Both the position numbers and the translations under genes were made by a program. A model generated the notes under the pieces. The model was not told the DNA's origin and did not search any database. It worked only from the letters and a program-made list of their open reading frames with translations. Of a stretch of 64,000 nucleotides of DNA, positions 36,601-46,590 are shown in pieces. Position 1 is the stretch's first letter, and each line of letters opens with the position of its first letter. Source of the stretch: Chromobotia macracanthus (taxonomy: Eukaryota > Chordata > Actinopteri > Cypriniformes > Botiidae); the NCBI GenBank assembly GCA_036877525.1, contig JAZGTH010000098.1, positions 310,001 through 374,000 on the forward strand, in the 5' to 3' direction.

Positions 36601-38794
36601 ACACTTGGTCGTGACACTCTACCTGTAGACTATGTATATCCATCACACAACAAGTGTGCCAAATAAGTGCACCAATGTGGTCGAGGTGGTTTTGCCAAGA
36701 CATGGTCCAATTTTGTTGGCCCATGTTAGTGACTGGATTGATATAAACAATACCTTCCCTTTTGTCTGCAGTACAAACCTCCTCCAACAAAGAAGGCAAA
36801 TTCCCCTGCTGTACCCGCTGTCACTTCTCGACTGCCACAGCGCTCAGCCTATGGGCAAGCTGCTGGAACGGGTATGTATTCAATTTTGATACACAGAGAT
36901 GAATGTTATATTTAATATTTATGTCATCAGCAGGCGTTGCTGTTAACTTGAGATCAGCAAGGGTCACTGTGATCACATTATGTCTTGGTGCCAATGTGCG
37001 AGATTTGAGTTGAATCTGGCCTGCAGTTTGTTTCCGATTTCATCATCAATAAAAAGGAAAATTAGTAACAGTAACAAATAGTGCATTGGTTGACTTACGA
37101 AAGGTTAACTTACATCCACTGTGGCATATGTTGAAATTGCTCGTAAGAAGTATTAACGTGTTTCTATTATGGTTTCTAAACCATAATTGACCTTCCAGCT
37201 ATCAGGGAACATTCTTAGAATGTTGGCTAATGTTTTCTTTTGTCAGAGTTATCAACAAATGTTCTTGTAGTAACATTAGTAGAACGTTTTTTAACGTTAT
37301 ATATCATATACTAAACATTACTATATTATAAGTTCTTAGTGGAATAATTTTAAAAACGTTACAGAATTTAAAAACAAGTTTGAATAACATTCTTATAACA
37401 AAACAATAATGGTAATACAACATCTACAAAACTGGAAGTTTCAAACATTCCCAGAACTTTCAAAGTAAAATTTTAAATGTTTTTGTTACTTAATAGAAAC
37501 GTTGGGGAAGCATTCTCACAACCTGAAATTGTTAGCCGAGCTACACCATTATGTTAAAATGCAGATGTTGGAAAACCCTTTCACAGTTTTTCACAGTCTA
37601 TGGTACACACAGCAATTGAAAATGTCACTACAAATCTCTCTCTTTATCATCAGGCATTCCTAGCAGCAAAACCTTGTCCACTGGCTCAGTGAGAAGCGTC
37701 TCATCAGGATACTCTGCTTTACGAAACAATTCTTCTGGTCTGACCAGCCCTCCGTCTGAGTAAGACACCAGCTTACTGCCTAATCCTGATCTGAGGTTTT
37801 CCATTCCATAAGAGATGAGTTTAACATTGCCATTATGATTGTGCCTGCAGAACAAACATGAAACCCAAAAGCTTGGGTTCACAGAGCTCCATAAAAAGTC
37901 CCCCTTCTGGAATGGGAATGAACAAGAAGAAGGTCCAAAACGCAGACAACTGTATATCAAGGTATGTGAATGCTTTCCTGAATTTCTGCTTTCGGCCAGT
38001 GTCTGTGTTACAGTTGTCATTGAATGTCCATGACGTAAAAGGGTTGCTACCTCCTTTGTGGGTCGTTATTTAAGGGTTCAGTCTTAAATTACACCAACAC
38101 AGGAAAGAAAAATGCAGTACTCAAACTCTTGGCCGCTACAGCCTCCAGCGTTTATACCAACTGTTATTATATACTTTTTCTCTGTTCTGTATTTCTCTGT
38201 AAGCGAAGATAAACACTAAGTTAAATTCACGCAAAGACGATTATTTTGATGATTACCAAAGTACTTATACTTAAAAAGAAGTTGGAAAGTCTTCAGTTAT
38301 TTATTTAAACATGTGCTTTCTATTCTGATAATGTCATGATGATAAATACAAATTCAGATGTGCTGCCTGTAGACCATCCAGAACCATTACACATCAAGTG
38401 TGCCAAAATAAGTGCATCAATGTGGTCGAGGTGATTTTTCCAAGATGTGTTCCTAAACTTTGTTGGTCCTTATTTCAGCGTTCAGTCTTAAGGTAAATGA
38501 GTCTTTATTTAGCCCAGGGTCACAAAAGTTTCTGTAGCTTAACTGGTAGAGCATTGTGTTAGCAGCACAAAAGGTTGGGGGTTCGATTCCCAGGGAACAC
38601 ACGTACTGATCAGATGTATAGCTTATTGGCTCCACAATGGGCAACTAACATTTGATTTATTGGACTTTTTTATTAGGAATGATGTCAATTGCTCAACAAC
38701 AGGCACCAAGTTCTGCCATGAGTGTGGGACCAAGTACCCAGTGGACTGGGCCAAATTCTGCTGTGAGTGTGGGGTGAAAAGAATGTACATTTGA
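32570..38794 (+). CDS. zc2hc1a: Zinc finger C2HC domain-containing protein 1A
   Basis: Ten exons: 32570-32585, 33208-33278, 33917-34033, 34669-34704, 35257-35398, 35491-35639, 36772-36871, 37654-37759, 37851-37961 and 38677-38794. They sum to 966 nt, 321 aa (human 325), all phases matching. First C2HC finger: CKIC and HVPIC (C17, C20, H32, C36). Then TKRRKVFDSSRQRAEGTDLP, the conserved NWRRKHEEFIATIRAAKGL and a PPPPPP run. The second finger is YIQCPYCQRRF with H147 and C151. Exons 7-9 are Ser-rich and divergent. The C-terminus FCHECGTKYPVDWAKFCCECG has two CxxC pairs. Molecular function is poorly known; a zinc-binding intracellular protein is expected. Exon 4 (12 codons, LHSSTSSSKSDK) is in phase but has no match in the human protein as I remember it, so it may be optional. 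Introns hold an AACGTT element, a SINE and a duplicated repeat. It is divergent from pkia and convergent with il7. Confidence 0.96.
33642..33695. repeat. (GT)n microsatellite
   Basis: About 27 GT units in zc2hc1a intron 2. Confidence 0.95.
36478..36722. repeat. Unclassified repeat, copy 1, zc2hc1a intron 6
   Basis: AATTACACCAACACAGGAAAG, CAGTACTCAAACTCTTGGCC, CCAACTGTGTTATTATATA and AAGTGTGCCAAATAAGTGCAC with ATGTGGTCGAGGTGG all recur at 38085-38466 in the same order. The second copy has an extra 150-170 bp in the middle. No frame or terminal repeats were identified. Confidence 0.7.
37195..37540 (+). mobile_element. MITE family A copy, near full length, zc2hc1a intron 7
   Basis: Begins CCAGCTATCAGGGAACATTC and ends CTCACAACCTGAAATTGTTAGCC. 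It contains all blocks, including ACGTTATATATCATATACT and TTCTTATAACAAAACAATAATGG. It is among the best copies for building a consensus. Confidence 0.85.
38085..38466. repeat. Unclassified repeat, copy 2, zc2hc1a intron 9
   Basis: Shares both ends with 36478-36722 (see there) at roughly 85-90% by eye. The inserted middle, about 38208-38370, is unique to this copy. Confidence 0.7.
38527..38640 (+). mobile_element. tRNA-derived SINE in zc2hc1a intron 9
   Basis: TTTCTGTAGCTTAACTGGTAGAGC (A-box), GGGGGTTCGATTCCCAGGG (B-box) and the GATGTATAGCTT tail. The best preserved B-box in the window. It ends about 36 bp before the last exon. Confidence 0.8.
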
Positions 38795-39773
38795 TCGTAA
38801 TATCAACAGAAAGACTGACTCACTGTATCCATAATGCTGTATACTCCTGTCCCCCCCGTTAGGGTTAGAACATTTGTGCTGTACATGTGGCCCCTCCTCT
38901 TCTCAGTTTTTTTTATATATGTATATGTATATGTATATATGAAAGTGCAATATGATTGAGTCCTACTGCGAAAGGAGTATTATTTTAGCATATTACCATA
39001 ATAGTTATTCAAAAATTCAGATGTTAAATTTAGTTGTTGATCTTTAGTTAAACAAGTTAAGGCCTTAAAAGGGGACCGTATCATAACATGCAACATTTCA
39101 TTGGTTCACGGAGCAATATCGTAATATTGCTGTAGGTAGAGACTGAAAACCAACTAAATGCTTTGACTTAATTTAAAATATTAAAAAATTATTTATGTTT
39201 TTCTAAGTTTCCTAGGTTAAATACATTGAAAATAATTCTTACATTGAACAATCCACTTTTGTATTTAAGTTTTTTTTATACGTTCTTGTTTGTTTTGTGT
39301 GTTTTTAACAGTATTCAGTACTGTGTGGAAATTGTCATTGTCGTACATTTATTAGACGTACAGCTCATCACAGCGTCCGTTCAACCTTGGTTGAGCTAAT
39401 TTATCCAGAATATTACACAAAAATGTAACATTACACATTATATTCAAAATGTAAAAGCAACTGAAACGGCATCTCACAAACTTACCATACTACACACAAA
39501 CAGTAGCTTTACATCAATGTTCTACCGCTGCAGAGCTTTATCACTGCTGTAGCACTGCGATCCAGGGTGAGATGGTCAAAAGGTTCGTGTCTCTTGCTGA
39601 TCTGAGTTCAGGTGTGTTTGGAGTGTCACGCTGCACTTTGCTATGCTTGTACTACTTTGGTGCTGGTCTGACAGCATACGTTATGTCCTCTGAATTCCAG
39701 CTACCTGATTTATGACATCATTTGCCGTTGAAGGACTGAATTGTTCGAATGGCTCATGAGTTAAACCCACATA

Positions 39774-39779
39774 AATAAA
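39774..39779 (+). terminator. zc2hc1a: zc2hc1a poly(A) signal AATAAA
   Basis: Canonical hexamer 980 nt after the stop codon, followed by a GT/T-rich stretch (GGTTAGTCCTTCTGTTT) as expected downstream of a cleavage site. Earlier weak sites were not preferred. Confidence 0.5.
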
Positions 39780-39977
39780 AAGTGGTGAAACAGACTTTGG
39801 TTAGTCCTTCTGTTTATTTAATAAGGCGTTGTGTTAATTTGCGCTGTTTTTTACGTCAATGTTTCAGTTTCTCTGAAACCAGTGTATTCTAGCAACTGCA
39901 GGCAGAAAATTACAGAACTCACGTTGTATTTACTCAGAAATAGGGAAAACAGCTCTTTACTAGAAATGAGTCATGTT

Positions 39978-39983
39978 TTTATT
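39978..39983 (-). terminator. il7: il7 poly(A) signal AATAAA
   Basis: Canonical hexamer on the minus strand, about 640 nt past the il7 stop codon. It faces the zc2hc1a signal about 200 bp away. Confidence 0.45.
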
Positions 39984-40620
39984 TAAAAATATACACAGTA
40001 ACATAGTGCTGTACCTTCATTATAAAGATTTTTGCAGGCAGAAAGTAGACAGAACTGTACAGCTGCTCCAGTACATGAAACGAAGCGCATAATATGAAAA
40101 CACAGTGGAAAGATATATAAATCTTTTCTGTACCCTCAGTAATTCTTTAGCATATGATGGCTAATACAACATTCTGTATGTAGAAAAAAGGTGTAAAACA
40201 TTACAACAACATTCCATTCGTTAACATTAGTTAATGTATTAGCTATTAATTTTAATTAAATATCTATAAATGTTGAAATTAACATTAACTGATATTAATA
40301 AATGCTGTTTATGTATGGTTAATTGTTCGTACATAACAAGACAGTAAGACAGTAAACCCATGGTAATAACCTTATTGTCAAGGTAGGGTTAGTTTTTCTA
40401 CAACATTTTGAAACATCAGCATGCATATTAGTTTGCTTTTAAAACATTTTTCACGTTAATGTTTTTAGGAGTTTTTTGTAGCACTTATTTCTCTGCAAAA
40501 ACACAACAATGGAAGAACTCACATCTTTTTCAGTCACATGCTTCAGAAGTCGTTTAGCTTGAATGACACATGGTGTGTCCAGATATTTCTTCATACTTTC
40601 ATTAATTTGTTGTAATAGAT

Positions 40621-43196
40621 CTATGAGATGGATGGAGGCCAAGTACCTGTTTGCTTAGAAGTCTCTTGTAAAGTCTTCCCACGCTTCAGAGGTTCCGTGT
40701 TGACTGACTGAGAAGCATTGTATTGTTCAAAGTATGTCTGTAAGGTGGCAAGAAAGTGTTTCACTTTGCAAAGCTTCCTCTTTCGTAATGACTGTTGTGT
40801 TGGATGTTCTCTCTGTCCATACCAAAATGAAACAAACAAAAAGATGTAAAATGATTGGTAAGCAAACTGAAGGTGATATGTTAATAATGAAGTGAAGTTT
40901 CAGTTCAAACTGTTTGTTTCGGGCAGTTACCTTTCTATGGCACCAGCAACTCAAAGAATTGTTTATGTCTTCCACAAGGTGAGGTAAACCAAGAATATCA
41001 GGCTGTCTATTTATAGCTGACTGCGTTCTCTGATTAATCCTTCTCAGCTGTCTATTAACTTGGCAGATTTTTTGGAGGATGGACTGTGTCTGTGAGTGAA
41101 TCGGAAACAAGCAGGTGAGCTAACCCAGAACAATGAATAATGCTATAAAAGATGTATTTGTGCGTACTTAAAGCTGCAGTGTGTAACTTTTTAATGGAAA
41201 ATGAACAAAAATCAGTTACTGAGCAAGTACATGATAAATCAGTACATGGTTTGAAATAAGGTTCTTATCTTACCCCAATTCACAGTGATAAGTTTATAAT
41301 AATTTATAATTTGAGTGGTTGGGTCCAATTTTGCAAAAAATGTCTGTCTGTAAACAGAAAGAAGGTCTGGCTACTAAATGGCATATGCAGGTACTGTAGC
41401 TGGTGCCGCATTTGTAGCTTGTTCTTACAGCAGCTGTTAAGAAGTAAAACTTGTCATGTAAAACAGGAAAATAAATCTGCAAGTACCCTGAAATTTCAGT
41501 TTCAGACAGATGGCAGTAGAGAGGCAAAAGTTAGGGACTGCAGCTTTAAAAAGTTGATTGCTAATCTCTGATAGGTCAATCCTAACACTTAACCCCTAAC
41601 CAAACCATGGTCAGCATTCAGTGTAACACCTTTCCTTGATGCTGATTGGTTAATAGCCACGGTTTCAAGATCAGCTATAACCTCATCAAGCTAATATTTG
41701 TATCACTGTGTGACATTCAGCTGATCATTGTTTTTGTTGCATAACAACATTGTTACTATTTACATTTGCGTCTCTTTGTTTTTTTTGTGGGACATTCATT
41801 GTGTCTGCTTTGTGTCAAATCTGACAAACGCCCTTCATACGTAAATTTATTTAAAACATAGCACAGTCTCTGGTGCATTGTTGCTTAAATGGAAAGAGGT
41901 CGTGTCCTCATATACGTTCATTCAACTAGAAAACTCTCTGGGTATCTGTCCAGTTCATGTGCAATTGATGCCAATGAATAGCAGTCTTCAGCTGACCTTG
42001 CGCTTTAGTTTGTGTGTAAGGGTTATAATGTAACAGTATCCATTTTTTTGAAAGGAGTAGGGAGGGAATAACAATTAGAAGCTGAGTCCTCAGACCTTCA
42101 AAGAGAAACCATAACAAATCTGTCACGTTTCAGGAGCAATGCTCTTACTGTCACCTATAAGAGCCTGTCACGTGTGAGAATTGAGTCGTGGCTGATACCT
42201 TTCAGCTTAATGCGGAAATCAAGACTCACACATAAGGAGATTCTTGAACAGAGATGGACTTTATTTAATAGTCAAAAATGCATAGATGTTTTCTTACTTT
42301 TTCTGGCTCCTGCAACATTGTTGGTGTGCAGTTCAAATTTAGTTGATCAATTCTGGCCTTCTGAGAAAAAAGAAAACAAAGAAATTATAAAAAAAGAACA
42401 CTTTACAATAAGGTTTCATTTGTTTAAAGTAATAATTTTAGTACCTTAGTTTGCATAGATATATTGTACATATATATATATAGTACTATATATATCTATG
42501 CATACATATATATAGTATATTATGTATATAGTATATTATAGTATATATATAGTATATGAGTATTTATTTAAGGGACACTAATAAACCAAAACCTGAGCGG
42601 TTCTATTCCACATTAAAGTAGTAATACTTACAAAATGCTTTAGTTTTGGCTCAATGACATTGCGGTAATCCTCGGCGACCCTGTTTTCTATATTGGCATT
42701 TTCACAGGAAAGCGCAAGAGGTAGTATAACAAGCGTCAAAACAGAACTGGCGAAAAGATGCTGGGAATAAAAAGAGCATGGAAAAAATTACAAGAAGTAC
42801 TCTTATAATGGTCCCTTTTAGTGTTAAATAAAGTTTCCGTGTGCACCCAGATCAGCGAGCCACAGCGAATGAGAGCTACCCAACCGCGCTTTAAAAGTAC
42901 CCGGAATTTCTCCCCAAATGTCCCCCGTGCGCAATCCCTTACAAATGAACCTCCAGTTCAGTAATAATCGTGCTTTCTCGTAAACCCTTTCTGAGTTTCA
43001 TTTTGACAAGGTAATAATTCCCTGGTAACTATAGCTATATAAATGAGACATGTTACTGCAGTCTGGCGCAAACCATATCCAAGCCGTGACCGGGAAGGTT
43101 AAAGCTGGCATTTGCGCTTCTTCATTGTGCGGCACAACACGGACTGGATTTGGATACTGGGGCAGCGACAAATTTCTGTATGCATGAACTTACCAT
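40621..43196 (-). CDS. il7: Interleukin-7
   Basis: Exons 43196-(43194), 42760-42632, 42360-42298, 41089-40931 and 40812-40621 are all phase 0 and give 181 aa (human 177). The start codon ATG is the last three bases of exon 1, directly before GTAAGT. Residues 1-19 are a signal peptide (MHLFASSVLTLVILPLALS). The chain has six cysteines (C20, C55, C74, C113, C115, C133), as in human IL-7, and N-glycosylation sequons at N54, N108 and N150. Exon 2 gives helix A, exon 4 a mid-chain helix, and exon 5 helix D: SLRKRKLCKVKHFLATLQTY compares with KKLNDLCFLKRLLQEIKTCW of human IL-7. Known role: a secreted four-helix cytokine binding IL-7R and gamma-c for lymphocyte development. Sequence identity is low, so the name leans on helix D, six Cys, exon phases and the zc2hc1a-IL7 linkage known in human. 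The C-terminus after helix D is uncertain. Confidence 0.8.
41169..41548. mobile_element. MITE family B copy in il7 intron 3
   Basis: Ends TTAAAGCTGCAGTGTGTAAC and GTTAGGGACTGCAGCTTTAA, a near-perfect inverted repeat. The longest of the four copies, with an interior insertion relative to 58262 and 63634. Confidence 0.8.
42465..42560. repeat. TA-rich microsatellite
   Basis: Degenerate ATAT/AGTATAT repeats in il7 intron 2. Confidence 0.85.
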
Positions 43197-43570
43197 TGGT
43201 CATTTTTGGGCCATATTCGCATGCAGACCGAACCAGTTACTGCAGTCTCGTCTCATGCTGGATAGATGTTTTTATGACATTCATTTTCACATGAAAACGA
43301 CTTGGTGCTCAGTCATTTAATGAACTCCAAAGGTTTCCTGGTGTTCGCCTTTAGGTCATTGAAACGCTCATAGTCCACGGGAATGATTAAACTTCCGTCA
43401 CTGGTCGATCGCTTTCGGTTTCTCTCTGCATGTTACGGGCTATAGCGCTTCAAGCCATGGTCTGTGAGTTTGGACCGAGCGGAGAGGATAGTGCACCGAA
43501 AGGAGGAGCCTTCCCGGTTCCCACATGACGACTATACGGTGTCAGTCATTCTGGTCTGATTGCATTCAAC
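43197..43570 (-). promoter_or_regulatory. il7: il7 5' UTR and promoter region
   Basis: Upstream of the start codon on the minus strand. GC and CpG content rise at 43370-43560 (GGACCGAGCGGAGAGG, GGTCGATCGC). Several short ATG-led frames occur in what would be 5' UTR, all ending in stops, a feature also known for mammalian IL7. The start site is not determined. Confidence 0.4.
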
Positions 43571-44261
43571 CACAGCACGCCAAATGCATGACTGTTAAAG
43601 TGTTTTTGTATTGAATTATACAGCAATGTTAATGAAACCGCACTTATCTGATAATTGAGACTAACTAACTAATGGCAAACGAGGCCTAATAATGCTTTGC
43701 GCATCTTAAAATCAAGATGTTGCCAATTTTTTGAAACATGTTTTTAGGCAGGTCATGCATTATTTAAGGGGCATTGTAAATAATCATTTATTCTCTTTTA
43801 AACATGTTGATCAGCTTTAAAAATAAATAATATTCATTAATATATTCAATTTATTCGAGTGCTCCAATGGCACAGCTACAGTAGTTAAAGATAATACCCA
43901 TTTTACCCAAGGGAAATATAAAGGTTACTCAATGAGCTACAACAATTGGGGTGGGGTATATATTTCTCTTTAAAATAATTACAGTAATTAACAATTGAAA
44001 GATCCATACATTAAAATAAAGCTATATCAAATGTAATAAAATGAGAAAAATAAGAAAAAAACAACTAAAAAAGCTGTTATATTAATTACCAAGTTTACTA
44101 CCAATTATTTTGTACCGTGTTTCACCATAAAATAGATTTTAAACCTTAAATCTAACAAATTGTTACTGCAGATAAAAAGGTTAATTAATTAGCAGGTTTT
44201 ACTGTAACATTTTACCTTATTTTTCCATTAAAATTTGCATTTTTACAGTTAGATTGTTTAT

Positions 44262-44402
44262 ACCCTGACTTATAGACATTGTTTATAGACATGACTTATA
44301 GACATTGTTTATAGACATGACTTATAGACATTGTTTATACCCTGACTTATAGACATTGTTTATAGACATGACTTATAGACATTGTTTATAGACATGACTT
44401 TT
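44262..44402. repeat. Tandem repeat of TGACTTATAGACATTGTTTATAGACA
   Basis: Five to six units of about 26 bp, two of them with ACCC in place of GACA at the unit end (TTTATACCC). The unit itself contains two TTATAGACA halves. Confidence 0.9.
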
Positions 44403-45769
44403 CGTGATCAGCTAAGCACTGTTAATCGTGCATAGTCATTGAAACACATTTAAATATGTTAATGTTTAATTATGATATCAGAATGTTTTGGCATGGACAT
44501 AATGGTGAGAATATTGGTACACATTGGTTCAAAGGTTAGAGGCCAAAAGTGTCATGCAAGAACACATGAGAGTCTCACAAGCAGAGAACAAAGATGCTGC
44601 ATAATTAAAGCCATCCATCACTGTTTACATCTGATGACTTATCAGACAAGACTGTACTTGCTTCTAAAAAAATGATTCACTGACCAACTATTTCTCCGCC
44701 TTCACTGAAACAGTGTTGTTTCTCTTTAAACTACAGGTGATACAAACAAAAGTAACAAAAAGTTCAAAAAGAAAATTTGGTTTTGAAGATGGGGAAATTT
44801 CACATATCAGTGAAAGATCTGGTTATTAGATCACTGGTTAGTTTACAAAAGGCAAAAGAAAAGGAAAAACATTTATGCATATTTTCATGGCCACAAATAT
44901 TTGCATATTAACTACTTTAGAAGTGTGTCAGACAGAATGCAGTATTACTACAAATACATCAGTTAATCTATTAAGCTTCATGACTTGTACACTGGGTTTA
45001 TGAAGGCTTGGTTAATTAAACAGGAGCTCAGTGTTTAATTCACACAGGTCACATAGGCCCTAGTCTGTTTTAATAATAAGAGCCAAAAATAATATTTAAC
45101 ACCTACATAAACATCAGTTTTCCTTCAAATGCAATTAGAATGATTAAAAATTTTTGATTGTTTTTAAAAAATGTGGACTATATTGTGCATAAGGCATTTG
45201 AATATAGGCTTATGGTACTTTGTCATTTTCACAGTTTTAACAGTTAGTGTATTTTTTAGAATTATGTAAGCTTAAAGATTCTTCTAGAAATGAAATTTTC
45301 CTTATAGAAGACAGCACAGTTTTGTAATGTAGTTGTACTGGAGTTTTCCTTTATAGTGCCTTGTAGTTAAACTGTAGTTTTAAGGGTTGCACTGCTTTTT
45401 GTGTTTCTTTTGGGTTTTGAGTAACATGAGGCAAAATAGGTGATCAGGTGGTCAACTATTTGAAAGGCATTTTACTAGAGTTAATAAATATATAACGTTT
45501 ATTGTAAAGTCAGATTTCTTTCTAAAGAAAAGGTTTCTATAAACATGGTCACTCAATCCTCATAAAAAAAGTATACAAGTAAATGTATGTAATTTTGTTT
45601 GACATTTGTCTTTCTAACATTTTTTCCAAATTAACTGGTAACTGCAAGTATGCACATTTGTCTTAAGGTCAACATAAAACAGTTTTCACAACCTAACTGA
45701 TTCACTAAGGTCCTGGACCAGGCACAGAAACATTTTTCACCCTCCTACACCAAAGAGACTTATTATATG

Positions 45770-45880
45770 GGGAACTGGCGTCTGAAAATTGAGCTAAAGG
45801 GCAGACATTTCTTCAAATTTTCCTCTTCTGTTCCTTGGAAGAAAACTCATACAGGTTCAGAGCGACATGAGGGTGAGTAT
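45770..45880. mobile_element. Fragment of the cyprinid GATAGTTCACCC MITE family
   Basis: CCTTGGAAGAAAACTCATACAGGTTCAGAGCGACATGAGGGTGAG is the typical inner 3' part of that family. The terminal repeats are missing. Confidence 0.5.
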
Positions 45881-46368
45881 TTGTCTGCTTTGTGTAAGGC
45901 TATTCACAAATTGTACCTTGCCTGTAGATTGCTAATGATATGGGGAAAGTGTGTAAGTCACATGCTTGTTCTTGTAAACCTGTTTCTGAAGTGAAGTGAA
46001 CTGAAGGCCCAGATGTAATTCAAAGACTTTTTTTGCAATTTCTGCATTGATTTTTTTGGTCATCTTATGTGGAATGGATTTAAACATGGCTGCACACGCT
46101 TACTGGCTGCAGAAAGCATAACACTTATTTAAATTGTTCAAAATATGAAATATACAAACACAGAAGGGGTGAAGCATATGACACTCTAGTTCTGTGGAAT
46201 TCTGCATGGCTTATAACTGCACTGTAGCACAGCTTTAGCTGCTTTTCGTGTCATAGCATGTGCATGCGGTTAACAACAGTAATGATGATGTTGTTACAAA
46301 TTAACACGTTGGATTTTTCAATACTGATTTTATTTGAGATAAGCAGGGATAGACTTCAGCATTTCCAC

Positions 46369-46590
46369 ACTGTAAAAAAAAAATGCTGCCTTAAATTTTT
46401 AAGTTTAATTCGCTTGGCTTCACAAGTAATTTCAACTTAATATTTTAAATCGTGACTGGTGTAACTTATCAAAAGAAGCAATTTTTCAGCAATTCTTTAT
46501 AAGTGAAAACAGCTTAACACCAGTCAAGATTAAACATAGTAAATTGAAATGCAGCCATATTGAACTTAAACATTTAAGGCAGCACAGGAT
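46369..46590. mobile_element. MITE family C copy
   Basis: CACTGTAAAAAAAAAATGCTGCCTTAAATTTTTAAGTT at one end and ACTTAAACATTTAAGGCAGCA at the other are inverted repeats. The interior shares CACAAGTAATTTCAACTT and GACTGGTGTAACTT with the copy in chodl intron 2. Confidence 0.75.

Noticed and set aside
38527..38640. Possible tRNA gene (A- and B-box present)
   Set aside because: Acceptor and anticodon stems do not pair and a SINE tail follows; the same structure recurs at six other sites.
42174..42449. 91-codon plus-strand frame
   Set aside because: It overlaps il7 exon 3 on the other strand and has no splice or domain support.
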